Part shown: positions 43,227 through 54,745 of the stretch, one piece after another
Numbering within the stretch: position 1 is the stretch's first letter
How the letters are laid out: each line of letters starts with the position of its first letter
NCBI GenBank assembly: GCA_963920705.1
Contig: OY987238.1
Span: forward strand, 11,650,183-11,714,182
DNA from: Odiellus spinosus
Lineage: Eukaryota; Arthropoda; Arachnida; Opiliones; Phalangiidae
Length of the DNA stretch: 64,000 nucleotides
Reading direction: 5' to 3'
Notes under the pieces: model-generated
The model's database searches: none
What the model was told of the DNA's origin: nothing
Seen by the model: the letters and a program-made list of their open reading frames with translations, nothing else
Position numbers and translations under genes: made by a program

Positions 43227-43403
43227 AAAGCTACGTTCACTCTGGAGACTTTAAAGAATGTTCGGATTAACTTTTCAATTAAACAATAACATTTTATTTG
43301 TAAATTGTATCTTTATATTCAGTTTGACCCCAAAATATACCATTTTGACCTTTCCAAAACTCAGAAAAACGGATTAAAAGTCTCTAATGTGAACGCGGCT
43401 TAA
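43227..43403. mobile_element. Short palindromic element, family E copy 1
   Basis: Ends AAGCTACGTTCACTCT and ATGTGAACGCGGC then TTAA. Interior contains TGACCCCAAAAT and TTTTGACCTTTCCAAAAC, shared with copy 2 at 61153-61338. Confidence 0.65.
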
Positions 43404-45240
43404 GTTTAGATATCATTGATTATGAATAAATGTTTTCGAATAAAATTTCGTAGGCGAGTGAGTGGTTAATGTTAAGGTTACACGAAGACCGTTAATGCTC
43501 CCAGTCATTCAGAAATTATCTGGATAACAATTTCAAAATTGAGCGATAAAAAAAAACAGATAAGATGTTCAAAATAAGACAATCAAAATAACAAACTTAT
43601 ATAGGATATTTTTAATCAAACAGATAATTTACATAAGAATTTAGTAGATTTTATCCAATTAATAAAAATTATACGAATTCCGAGCTCTATGTACAAAGCG
43701 GAAACATAATATTATATTTTATAGTTAGCGTAGGAAGAGAAATTAAATTTAAATTTAGTGGAATAATAAAATTTCATTTCAATATGCTTCAGTAATTATA
43801 CAAAATTAAAATGCGACAAAATAATTATAATTATTTTGTAAATTAAAAAATATATATATTATAAGATAATCTCGTAAATCTAGATATTTTAAAATTACTG
43901 TAGGGTCCCTGCGAAAAGGAAAAAAAAAAAAGTTTTTTATTAGAACCGTTGGACTTTTTGGATAATCTACGCTTAAACCCTTGGGAATAAAAATTTCCTC
44001 AAACAATTGCGCATACATGAGAAAATCTGTACCCCATACGGACGGACAGACGTACCTATACAATTTAGATTGGCTTAAAAAGTTAAAATATCTGAAATTC
44101 GTGGAATGAAAATATTTCAAGCTCCTTTAAAAGTGTTTCAACCTTGTCGCTTTGGTGTTCAAGGAGAAGCCTAACCAATTGCACCTTTAGCTTGAGAATT
44201 TATTTTTTACATCTCTGCTTAAAACATCCTGAAATGTTTAGGGGAAACCTGTAAATGATTTAAATTTATATGGTCTACATTTATTTAATATCATTAAAGG
44301 CAATTTTAAGCATCGCAAGCTGCTACCCTTTTTGTATATATAATAGTGTTAAAGACGCACGTTTCCTAGAAAGTTTATCCAACCATCTGATCATACTTTC
44401 CCCCAAAAACTATCTTCAGAATCAATTCGTGTTTTCACTACGTAACAAGCAAGTTTTGCCTCTATGTCATTCATTTGAAACCACAAGGTTTAGCGTACTT
44501 AAGGTTTTATAAGTACTGTAAACTCAAACTAATTCTGACTTTATATAATCTTGATAAGTTTTAATAGAGGCGCTGTCCGTGTTTATTGTTATGACAAGAG
44601 ATCGTCTTACATAATTAAAGAGGGTTACGAACAGCTGGCAAGAATATACGTGTCTTTATTTAAGCCCATTGGTTTCCCGCTTTAGTTAGTAAAGTGAAAG
44701 TGAAGTTATTTTTTAATCTAATTCCTCACCACGGCAAAATAAGCGTGTCTCTATCGCTTTTTAAACCACCAATTGATTGATAAGGGGCTATAGTACATCC
44801 GAAAACTTTTTCTCAACCATGAAGTAGAAGTTAATTAATTTAATAATATTATAAGTTATTCACCATGCTGCATGGTCATCTAACTTTTTTAATCTAAGCC
44901 AGGTGTAGTTAATTTGTTAAAGATACCGAAAGTGATTGAATTATAGGCTTGTGATAACAATATAAAAACGTTTCAAATTAAAACATCTCGCGGAAAACCC
45001 AATTTTTTATCTTATAATTTACTAAACCCACATCCTATGTTTCCCAAAGAAGTTTTTTCTACGAATAATGGTCAAATATTAATGTTGTTAACCGGATACA
45101 TGGTGTATTTACCAACCTAAATACGAATAAAAGGTTATTATAAACGGTATTTAAACACCTTTCATTTTTAAATACCGGTTTTAATAGTAAAACATAGAGA
45201 TAGTTTCGAATTAACTAGATCATTTGATTTTAGCTTCTGG
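43404..45240. other. Non-coding stretch
   Basis: AT-rich. The open frames at 43806-44120 and 44270-44512 show no domain, no compositional coding signal and no splice context that I could support. Nothing else recognised. Confidence 0.5.
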
Positions 45241-46420
45241 CTTCAATCTCTCGGCGAATTTTGAAATCAGTCCGTAACGTAGCGCCCCCTATAGCGACGC
45301 CCGTGTATGACAGGGCTTTGAACCGTCGTCTAGACTATCTCTAGCCAATCAGAAGCTTCGTTACAAACGACGCTAGACAGGCCGCATTTTCTCTCTCTCT
45401 ACCCCATCCTCCCCTCATCCCTTTTCCTTTTTATCCCCACTTCCCCCTTTTTTATGTCCAGCCCCAATATTTCCCCCCTTACTGACGCGTCACTAGAGTC
45501 TCCGCCCTTTTACCAATAGTCTGGCTCTCGCCGAAAACTCTGCCATCTTCCGCGCCGCGGTTTCAAATATTGTAAACCCCCTTTCCCCTCTTCCGAGTAA
45601 AATATTTTAAATCTACACGGTCGCGGGTCGGATTTGACGCGGTAAGATTACGAAAATATTTATATTACAAATATCGCGATAATTGTTTAAGAAATAGATA
45701 AGGTATATTGTCGTTTGAGTTTTAGAAATTTAGGCCTAGTTTAGGGTTTTCTTCCAAAATCGCGGTTCGCTCGAGCTTGACTAGACTGGGCGTGCGCGTT
45801 AAAGTTTCCTCTCCCAGCTGAGACGCGATCGAGGCGGCGTCCTCCATGTTTATAGTATCTAGTTCGCGTATCCCCGTGTTTGGCTATCCCTCTCTCCTCT
45901 TTATCTCTCTCTCTTTCGAGTCTTCGCCCTTTGGCTTTGTTTTGTCCGGCGTTGTCCGATTTTAGCCCCCGAGCCGACCGACGCAACATCGTCACGTGGC
46001 CCGCCGTTTTAGCCGTTTGTAAACGAAGGTTAAGCCTCGGTCACGGTGTTTTGATTATTGTCGCTGACTGGTCCGTAGTTGGGAAGCCCGAACGCTCGAC
46101 GCCAACGAAGATATTTTCAAGGCTGCGATTCGCCTACCCCCGAACCGTAAATTTTCTCTCTACACTCTTACGGGAGACGAATAGCGACTGAGCTATGACT
46201 ACGGGATAACGATAAAAGAGCGCCCGGGTCTTGTCTCTCTCCGCGCTAGAAGTTGTCCCATAGCAACAACGTTATTAGACGGGATCCGCGACTCGTCACG
46301 AGTTTTTGGTGCCTCGTTCAACGGGGGAAGAAGTGAAATAAGAAAAGTTGAGAATTTTTGGTCTTTCGGCGAGTAGTTTTCGCAACGATCCTATTCATTC
46401 TTTTCCGGTGGAATATTCTC
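45240..46420 (+). promoter_or_regulatory. Large GC-rich promoter-like region upstream of the coding exon at 46904
   Basis: The longest GC-rich stretch of the window. It has CCAATCAGAAGC (45350), CTCTCTCTCT tracts (45389, 45886-45915), CCGCGCCGCGG (45550), a donor-like CG|GTAAGATT with GT at 45643, CACGTG (45994), and GTTGTCCCATAGCAAC (46254, RFX X-box-like). Together with the coding exon 0.5 kb downstream this suggests a promoter with one or more 5' UTR exons. Open frames here overlap in several frames and are not convincing proteins. Confidence 0.5.
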
Positions 46421-46903
46421 TACCCCTCCCTTTTTTGCGTGGAATATTTTTAACGCTTCGTGGCAAGTTGGCAACCGAGAAATTTCCACGTTCAGTTCGT
46501 TAATTTATAAATTTAAAAACAAAACATTTATATTTATCGTTCGCGGCTTCTATTATTGGAATTCGGAAACAATTCGCTCGTTTACGACCTTACGGCTGGA
46601 GATTTTGAATTCTAAAACTACGTTAAATTGAAATATGGCTGCTGAATATCATAGTAATTTATTATATTAATATATATTTAATTAAACTAGTACAATTATC
46701 GACTTTTTCATCACGCTAACCCTAATTCGGTTTAGGGTTAAGTTAGCATTGACCTAACACGAGTGTACGTTCGTTACCTTTAAATACTACGAGTATATGG
46801 GAGTGATTGTGCCACCGACATTTCGGATAGAATAGAACCTTTTAAAATCCGATTTCGGGGCAATTTTTGTTTATAAATACTTGAATGTGTGGCTTCCTTT
46901 TCC

Positions 46904-47054
46904 ATGGTGCTTCTTAGCGGCGAAGAAACGGCCGACGACCGATTTCGCCCCTGCATGGACTCCCAAGAACATTCGGTGCTGCTGGCCAAGCAGACCGATT
47001 GGGCCAAAGGAGACCAACAAATTTATCTGGACTCGCAACCGACCAGGGTGAAAC
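46904..47054 (+). CDS. 5' coding exon of an unidentified gene (partial, 50 codons + 1 nt)
   Basis: ATG in TCCATGGTG context with an in-frame stop upstream (46874-46876) and no acceptor between, so this looks like a true start. It reads MVLLSGEETADDRFRPCMDS, then QEHSVLLAKQTDWAKGDQQI and YLDSQPTRVK, and ends at a consensus donor C|GTAAGTCT (GT at 47055). Codon choice is GC-richer at third positions (CTGCTGGCCAAG) than in the left-hand genes, and the flanks fall back to AT-rich. I do not recognise the protein. No downstream exon could be matched in the remaining 17 kb, so the next exon is probably beyond the window. The minus-strand frames over this stretch are shadows. Confidence 0.5.
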
Positions 47055-48235
47055 GTAAGTCTGAAACATTTTAACAATATTCGTGTCTGTTCCTTAATTT
47101 TTGGGGTTTTTGGAATATCTGTGACTGACAGTTTAATCGTAATTTCACGTACAAACATTAATAGTTAGAACTATCTATGACATGATAATAGTTAGGCCTA
47201 TATTGTAATATTATGATGATGGGAACAAGTCTTAAAAAAGGCGTGGTTTCCATAACGTCTTGAGGATTTAATAACAACAGAACTACAACGAATAACAATC
47301 TTAAAATTTCCTTGGATTAATTTCCCTTTTAGAAAGATATAATAATCCCGTATAAAAATTAAGCTTATAGGGTTTGGTTCATCTCTGTAGACAGCTATAT
47401 ATTTATCAAAAGCTGTATAGTTCTAAATATATCCGTTAAGCCTAATTTTCAACATGGCAATTAAACTATATACACCATATTTATACCTAATTTCCTTAAA
47501 TAACGCGACCAATCGTGTGCATAGGTACTGATATTCCGTATTGGAATATTTTGGGGGCCACTCTAAAAGGATTATCTTCGTACACTTGTTAAGCCTTGCC
47601 GCTCTATCTTTTTGACGTCGTAACTATATAGACCGACGTTGTAGTAATACGATATTCTACGTTTTTCTACAATAAATGGGGCCACTTCTTTTTGCTCGGT
47701 GCACTCCGCGTTATGTATGTTTTTATCCTTCTTCCGGTGGGAGGGGGGAGCGGGAGTATCATGAGGGGTTCTTGGAGTACGCTATTGGTGGGGGAGAATA
47801 TAGGGGGGAACCTCGTTCGGAGCAGCTGTAAGTAACGTGAATCATTTCGTGTTACGGTGTTGGATGGTTCCCGAATACATATCCTATATAAACATTTTCA
47901 TGCCATCCTTTCAATGTTACTCTCTCAAGGTACGTTACTCAAAAACATAGTCAGGTGCAAATTTAAAATTCCTAATTTCAATTAGTTAAAGATAGAATTT
48001 CAAATAAACTGGGTTCATATATATCCGAAAAATGTGGTAAACATTGAAAATATCTGTGAATTTAATGTTATTGACTAAAGTTAGGGAACTTTTTTGCCAT
48101 AAATTATTGAAATTTTAAGTTTTTTTAAACTAGGAAATTTTTTGGTCTCAACTTTGTCTTTTGGACATTCATGAGACTAAGTTTTGACCTTAATCAACTC
48201 GCAAACCATAGTTTTTATTGCGATTGTTTAATTAC

Positions 48236-48840
48236 ACCTTGAAATTTCTGGAGAAATTAATTTAATAAACCTGTAAATATCGGGGAAATTCATTGAATCC
48301 CTGTAAATATGAGTGGAATTCATTTGAATTCCTGTAAATATTAGTGAAATTAATTGAATTTCTGTAAATATTAGTGAAATTCATTGAATTTCTGTAAATA
48401 TTAGTGAAATTCATTGAATTTCTGTAAATATTAATGAAATTCATTGAATTTCTGTAAATATTAGTGAAATTCATTGAATTTCTGTAAATATTAGTGAAAT
48501 TCATTGAATTTCTGTAAATATTAGTGAAATTCATTGAATTTCTGTAAATATTAGTGAAATTCATTGAATTTCTGTAAATATTAGTGAAATTCATTGAATT
48601 TCTGTAAATATTAGTGAAATTCATTGAATTTCTGTAAATATTAGTGAAATTCATTGAATTTCTGTAAATATTAGTGAAATTCATTGAATTTCTGTAAATA
48701 TTAGTGAAATTCATTGAATTTCTGTAAATATTAGTGAAATTCATTGAATTTCTGTAAATATTAGTGAAATTCATTGAATAAACCTGTAAATATTAGTGAA
48801 ATTCATTGAATAAACCTGTAAATAGCAGGAGAAATTGGTT
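48236..48840 (+). repeat. Minisatellite T3, 30-bp unit
   Basis: About 19 copies of TTGAATTTCTGTAAATATTA followed by GTGAAATTCA. The central 12 are nearly identical and the edge copies are decayed (AATAAACCTGTAAATA). The 170-residue minus-strand frame is a repeat artefact. Confidence 0.95.
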
Positions 48841-49204
48841 CTGAAAATTTCGTATAAAACCAGATTTAATTTAGTTAATTTCGCTTTATATTGTTGTTTA
48901 ATATCTATACATTTGAGCCATGCGTCATTGCACCAATGACAGACTATATCCGCGCCACGTGACCTGTCACGGTGTTAATGTTTCGGAACAACCACGGGAG
49001 AGACAGTCAAAAGTGGAGAGATACAAAATACTTTTTAATAAGCGTTTCCGCCAATTATATGAAACGATTGGGCGTAGATATTTTTGGAAAACATTATGAA
49101 TAAATGGTGCATGGTATTAACTATATAGCTACCATGGGAGAGGGCCCGAAAACTGTAAACATCGTTGCCAAGAGAAACCTGTTTTCAATTGTCTTATATA
49201 TAAT

Positions 49205-50125
49205 GTAAAATTAGGGAAAATTCTCTAGTTAAATTAGGGAAAAATTATCTAGTTGAATTAGGGAAAAATTATCTAGATAAATTAGGTAAAAATTATCTAG
49301 ATAAATTAGGTAAAAATTCTCTAGTTAAATTAGGTAAAAATTCTCTAGTTAAATTAGGTAAAAATTCTCTAGTTAAATTAGGGAAAAATTCTCTAGTTAA
49401 ATTAGGGAAAAATTCTCTAGTTAAATTAGGGAAAATTCTCTAGTTAAATTAGGGAAAATTCTCTAGTTAAATTAGGGAAAAATTCTCTAGTTAAATTAGG
49501 GAAAAATTCTCTAGTTAAATAAGGGAAAAATTCTCTAGTTAAATTAGGGAAAAATTCTCTAGTTAAATTAGGGAAAAATTCTCTAGTTAAATTAGGGAAA
49601 AATTCTCTAGTTAAATTAGGGAAAAATTCTCTAGTTAAATTAGGGAAAAATTCTCTAGTTAAATTAGGGAAAAATTCTCTAGTTAAATTAGGGAAAAATT
49701 CTCTAGTTAAATTAGGGAAAAATTCTCTAGTTAAATTAGGGAAAAATTCTCTAGTTAAATTAGGGAAAAATTCTCTAGTTAAATTAGGGAAAAATTATCT
49801 AGTTAAATTAGGGAAAAATTATCTAGTTGAATTAGAGAAAAATTATCGAGTTAAATTTGGGAAAAATTCTCTAGTGAAATTAGGCAAAATTCATCTGGTT
49901 AAATTAGGGAAAATTCATCTGGTTAAATTAGGGAAAATTCATCTGGTTAAATTAGGGAAAATTCATCTGGTTAAATTAGGGAAAATTCATCTGGTTAAAT
50001 TAGGGAAAATTCATCTGGTTAAATTAGGGAAAATTCATCTGGTTAAATTAGGGAAAATTCTCCAGTTAAATTAGGAAAAATTCTCCAGTTAAATTAGGAA
50101 AAATTCACTGATAAAAATAAGTGAA
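49205..50125 (+). repeat. Minisatellite T4, 23-25-bp unit, ~37 copies
   Basis: Unit TTAAATTAGGGAAAAATTCT then CTAG. The array has three zones: ATCTAGATAAATTAGGTAAA variants at the left, a homogeneous centre, and a right zone (49875-50065) with CATCTGG instead of CTCTAG and one A fewer. The plus-strand open frame at the right is a repeat artefact. Confidence 0.95.
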
Positions 50126-50439
50126 ATTGATTTTCAAATATGGTATGAACCAGAGGTCATACTTTTATTCCGGAACTCCAGTATAAATACTTCATTCTCA
50201 GTGCATATATTTATAATATAATAATTTTGTCCCAAACGTGCCATCCGTTGTGGCCTCTATATGAATAAATCATCCTTTTTAGCGTGTAAAGATCTATAAA
50301 ATGAAATTATTTTTCCTGTCTTTTGGATTGGGGCCCAAAAAAATTACCACATTGTAACATTCTGCTTTAAAAGTAAAGCCTACTCCGAGTTGAAATTAGA
50401 CCAGAATTTAGAATGGTATAAGATAAATAGCATTACCCT

Positions 50440-50670
50440 CTGAATGGTAGACAGGGGTAAGGGTAGTAGGGTAAAGGGGGGGTGTCTATTTCTACTCGGG
50501 ACTGAACGGAAGAGAAAGAGAGAGAGATGCGTGGCACGTGCCGCTTTTCTTCGCACTATATATTTAGCACTGCGGGATTTTCCACAGGAGAGAAAGAAAA
50601 AAATTTTAGTGGCGTCAGTCTGCCCCCTTTTTTCCTTTTTTTTTTTTTTTTTTTTTTCTTGGTTTTTGTT
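50440..50670. promoter_or_regulatory. GC/GA-rich island with E-box
   Basis: GGAAGAGAAAGAGAGAGAGA (50508), GGCACGTGCC palindrome (50533), then a T-rich run of about 21. No conserved protein in the plus-strand open frame. Confidence 0.3.
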
Positions 50671-50979
50671 TTTCTTTTCTAATATATATATTTTACATAA
50701 TAGTCACAAGCATCTCTTTCCATATAGTAACTTATGCCTCTATATCTATAATTATATTTCATTAAAAATAGTATGCGATACAGTTAGGTGTATCCTCTTC
50801 AAAATTCTCAAGTTATGTATATTTAAATTATCTACCTATATGATAACTATTAATTCTTAATCTTAATATTTTGAGAAACAACAAAAAATGGTAGTTCATG
50901 GCGTCGTACAACGACAATCATTGGCTAAATTGTTTGAAATTAACTAACAAATCCTTAAACGTGTATTTTGCAAGTTAAT

Positions 50980-51472
50980 CAGGGTTCGTACACGACCAGG
51001 AAAACCTGGAAAATCTGGAAAAGTCAGGGAATTTGGAAATTGGCCCAAAAAGTCAGGGAATTTGGAAAGTTACCCCCAAAGGTCAGGGAAAAGTCAGGGA
51101 ATTTGAAAATTACTCCAATAGGTCTGGGGAAAGTCTAGGAATTTGAAAATAGCCCAAATGGTCAGAGTAAATTAATATTTTGGTATGTGTCAAGGAACTG
51201 TTTATGATTGATTTACCAATCAGTTGTAACGTAATTATTATAAACTGAAAATATTTGCCTAAAGATTCAAATTGTTTCTCATATTCTGAGTAAACTATCA
51301 GCTGACCCCGATTGATAAACTATGTCAAATAAAATGTGGGAATTTCCAACAGCTCGCTCGTAATATATTCATGAAAAAAATATTAAAATTAGTCAAGGAA
51401 ATTATTTGGAAATGCTCATGGAAAACCTGGAAAAGTCAGGAAATTAACTTCCAAAATTTTGTACGAACTCTG
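50980..51472. mobile_element. CAGGGTTCGTACA-type element, copy 2
   Basis: Terminal inverted repeats CAGGGTTCGTACA and TGTACGAACTCTG, flanked by TTAAT on both sides (50975-50979 and 51473-51477). The interior has repeats of the type AAAGTCAGGGAATTTGGAAA at the left and GGAAAACCTGGAAAAGTCAG near the right. About 493 bp, no coding capacity. Confidence 0.75.
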
Positions 51473-51523
51473 TTAATTTTATTAATTACTTATCTATTGA
51501 ATGTTTTATTATTTAGATTTCAT

Positions 51524-51641
51524 GCTCCCTTTAAATGAAGAATGCAACCTTACAACAATTGATTTTTTTAATCTTTTAAACAAGCCTAATCCACCAGTAA
51601 CAAAATTTACAAACAAATATTAAACTAGAAATAAATTGTCT
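51524..51641. repeat. Family A left-half fragment
   Basis: GAATGCAACCTTACAACAA, then AAGCCTAATCCACCAGTAAC and AAATATTAAACTAGAAATAA in family A order, truncated before the centre. Confidence 0.75.
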
Positions 51642-51899
51642 ATAAACGATATCTATAATTGACCCCAAAATTTTACAATTATTTGCTTTAGATTATCTAT
51701 TAGACCCGAAACATACGGATGACTAAATTATAACCATTAACGAAGCGTTCTTCGAATAGCCAATAATACGCTGTTAATGACCCCTTTTTTGGGTCATGTT
51801 TATTACTATCAGTAAAAAATCCTTAACCGAATACTAATATTAGTCGCGCTTAAAAAATCCGAACAAACTTTTCATTTCGTCAAGGGTAAGAGGCCTATA

Positions 51900-52140
51900 G
51901 GGAGGTAAAAGAAAATTGACTTAAAACATTGATAAGCTATGGAGATGGAGGAGGGATATGGGATGATGGTTGTCTATCTTTTGAGATCTCCGAAGCGCAG
52001 CATCCCAAAAGACGCATCGGCATGATCGGAAACCAGAGAGAGAGAAGCCGTGGAGGAATCACGTGGGTGAGAGGAGGTTTAGGGATACGCACACTCTCTT
52101 GTCGCGTGTAAAGGTCACGGGATAAGCGGAGAGAAAGACA
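51900..52140. promoter_or_regulatory. GC/GA-rich island with E-box
   Basis: Contains CCAGAGAGAGAGAAGCCG (52032) and ATCACGTGGGTGAG (52058). The 60-codon open frame has no family resemblance. Confidence 0.3.
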
Positions 52141-52353
52141 ATAGTTGAAGGAATATGTGTACCAAAAAAATTCAGAAAAAAACCCGACGGTTTTTCAGGC
52201 GTTTTTCAGGCGGCGTCGAGCCTAACTATCACAGACTTATAAGCTTAAAGTTAAAGTCTCGCAACGAAAATATAATAATATTTATGGGTTATCGATGGAG
52301 ACTGACCTTGTAAACGTTTTCTAGCAGTTTAACTTGAACCATGTTCCATTAAA

Positions 52354-52629
52354 TTAAGCTACGGTCATTCTAGCATTTCTTAAGCGATTTGAAACGCCAG
52401 GAATCGTTTAAAGCGTCACGTGTTCACACATTATCTTTATAAATCGATTTATTGTAGCTTCATCTATCGGTTGCTGAAACCGAATCAGTTTGAAACTGGT
52501 TCCCGAAGGAGTTTCAAGAAATCGAATCAAATCGATTTGAAAAAAGACGGTTTCCTGTTCACACGACTCTAGGGAAACGTTTTGAAACGGTTTAAATCGA
52601 ATCCAAAACCTAGTATGAACGCGGCTTAA
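52354..52629. mobile_element. Family D element, copy D5
   Basis: TTAA at both ends (52354-52357, 52626-52629); ends GCTACGGTCATTCTAGC and CCTAGTATGAACGCGGC. It holds AATCGTTTAAAGCGTCACGT, the unoccupied counterpart of the site filled by family A copy 2. Confidence 0.85.
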
Positions 52630-52676
52630 TTTTACATGATTATACTGTTTAGTTTGAACGGTATTCATGGCCATGG

Positions 52677-53072
52677 TTAAAGGGAGAATGCGTCCTAACA
52701 ACAAATGATTTTTTATCGATTCCTCATTGTTGAAATTTACCTAATCCACTAATGAAAAAAATTACGAACAAATATTAAACTAAAAATAAATTTAAATACC
52801 CGGAAAATAGGCTTAGTGGGATTCATGGAGATCCTGATTTTCTCACGTGACAAGGTCTAGCGACCAATGGAATGGGACTGTAGGTCTCGTGGAAATCAAG
52901 CCTTTGCTCATTGATCGCTAGACCTTACACGGAGGCAACTACTTGCCGGGTTTTAAATTTATTTCTAGTTTAATGTTTATTTTGTAAACCTTTTTATTGG
53001 TGGATTAGACCTATTTAAACGATAAGGAATCGATAAAAAATCACTTGATATTAGGTTGCATTCTCTCTTTAA
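52677..53072. mobile_element. Family A palindromic element, complete copy 5
   Basis: TTAA at 52677-52680 and 53069-53072; ends AGGGAGAATGCGTCC and GGTTGCATTCTCTCT. Only about 47 bp from family D copy D5. Confidence 0.87.
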
Positions 53073-53279
53073 AGAAAGAAAATCGCGATAGGGTTATTAC
53101 TCTTTTGAGTAAATTAATTAAAACAATAGATGGAGTTAACCCACCTGTCTTTTACAAACGTAATGACGTGATGGAAACGTAATCTAATTCCCCCCTGTGT
53201 TTCTGTTGGTTCTGTATTAGTTACACATACTTTCTTTGAGACTTATCCTTGAAGGCGAAACGAAGTAAGCATCCAAATA

Positions 53280-53654
53280 ATGAATGACTCAGCGAATAAA
53301 CCTTTAAGTCAAGACCCAGCTTTGAATTTTCACAACTTATTAAGCCTTGATTCTCATTTAATATCCTTAGTTTTATTACGAAGAGATATAAGTAAGAATA
53401 GAATTGTAAGTGATGTAAACTCGGAACTGGTTCTTGACAAAAGCACCCACCACAGCCACCCGAAGTTAAAAATAGGCTTTTCGCGTCCCGCGCCTCCTCT
53501 CCCAATTGAGAACCAGAACAACCCCGTGGAAAGACGAAACTCTAGTCAGAGAAGAAAGTACCGCTCTTGCCGGGCAGGCAACAACAAAAAGAAAAAAGAT
53601 AATTATTATAACATAATATATATTGAGACAGGGATATCATATACTTCATTTTAA
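53280..53654 (+). CDS. Unidentified open frame, doubtful
   Basis: 124 codons starting MNDSANKPLSQDPALNFHNL, with an early Leu-rich stretch (LLSLDSHLISLVLLRRDISK) and a Ser/Arg/Lys-rich second half that fades into low complexity. An in-frame TAA-TGA lies just before the ATG. A good donor (GTAAGTGA) occurs inside, near 53406, and a donor-like GTAAGC just upstream, so part of it could be an exon or exon flank. The opposite strand is open over the first half too. No family recognised; it may be chance. Confidence 0.15.
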   Translation: MNDSANKPLSQDPALNFHNLLSLDSHLISLVLLRRDISKNRIVSDVNSELVLDKSTHHSHPKLKIGFSRPAPPLPIENQNNPVERRNSSQRRKYRSCRAGNNKKKKDNYYNIIYIETGISYTSF

Positions 53655-53749
53655 CTACACAAAATATATCGCAATTATGCTCCAACTCCCACGAAATACG
53701 GACATATCCAAATAACATACTCGTTTCACCCTAATTAGAACAGAAACCT

Positions 53750-53769
53750 GGGGGGGGGGGGGGGGGGGG
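53750..53769 (+). repeat. Run of 20 G
   Basis: Uninterrupted G20 after AACCT; on RNA or single-stranded DNA it could form a quadruplex. A separate C16 run lies at 40123-40138. Confidence 0.95.
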
Positions 53770-53791
53770 TTCTGTAAGCATTTCGATACGC

Positions 53792-53925
53792 AGTTTTCGA
53801 TCGAAATCTCCAAGTTCATAGATTTAGAAATCGAAAACTTAAAATGATAGTTTTCGATCGAAATCTCCAAGTTCAAAAACTTAGAAATTGAGAACTTATA
53901 ATCATAGTTTTTGATCGAGAAGTCT
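53792..53925 (+). repeat. 57-bp tandem repeat, 2.3 copies
   Basis: Units begin AGTTTTCGATCGAAATCTCC at 53792 and 53849, with a partial third at about 53905 (AGTTTTTGATCGAG). Confidence 0.85.
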
Positions 53926-54479
53926 ATATGAAATTCGAATGATTTGTCGAATTTGATTTCGACAAGGATCCAATTAGAGGGTTATCGTTGTCGATAAAAA
54001 CTTACGCAATAGAACCTCTGGTCGATATCTTGTGCAGTGTTACCACAAACCTTTAAAAGTCAGGGAATACGAAGGAATTAAAAATAGGTTTTTCTAAAAA
54101 TTCAGCAAATTTTTAAATTCTTTAAATCCTTGTTATGACAAGGAATTTCATGATTTAAAACTGACAAATATGTTGTGTAAAAATATATTGCGGGGATAAA
54201 ACCAGGTGAAGTTGGGAAATTTAGAAATTAGGCCGAATTTTCCAGGAGAAATTGAAGATTTAGAAAATTATGGCAAAATTGTTCGTGGAAAAACCAAAAT
54301 TTACTCCAATTTATATCAGTCAAAACATATAAATTAAATTTATATTTGTAAAATTTATTATTTTAGCAACAAGGAGTAATAAGCGGACTAGGATTGTAGA
54401 AACTAGAGCTCCCAAACGTGTTTTGAAGAAGATTAAAAGAGGTGTATTCGAGTTAAACCGTTTAGTTGAGAAAATCTCG

Positions 54480-54745
54480 TATATAGAGCTTGTGGGTAAG
54501 AGGAGAGGGGTATATTGGTAGAATTCAGTTTGTAATCGACGTCGCCGGGCTATTGTAGAACCCTAGACGAGCGAAAAGGGGGTGGTGCTATTAGGCCTTG
54601 GCTATACTCTCACATAGCTCCTTCTCACTCGTTTCTGATCCGGCATCGTCCGGAGAACGGAACAATAGAAGCTCCGAATGTTTATGCTATGGCCCCGAAC
54701 CTCGGTTGCTAGGAGAGAAATAGAGAGAGCGAGAGAGAACGGATA
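54480..54745. promoter_or_regulatory. GC/GA-rich island
   Basis: Contains GTCGCCGGGC, CGGTTGCTAGGAGAG (RFX half-site type) and GAGAGAGCGAGAGAGAAC (54723-54740). No gene. Confidence 0.3.

Noticed and set aside
45741..46191. Basic minus-strand frame and overlapping plus-strand frame
   Set aside because: CT-rich promoter-like DNA; Arg/Glu/Lys-rich translation of (GA)n, no family resemblance.
46780..47158. Minus-strand frames across the 46904 exon
   Set aside because: Opposite-strand shadows; the plus strand has the start context and donor.
48262..48774. 170-residue open frame with a 10-residue repeat (minus strand)
   Set aside because: The DNA is a 30-bp minisatellite; a period divisible by three keeps any stop-free frame open. 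No start context or splice sites, and it decays with the array.
49874..50074. 66-residue open frame of repeated KLGKIHLV
   Set aside because: Product of the 24-bp sub-array of T4, not a gene.
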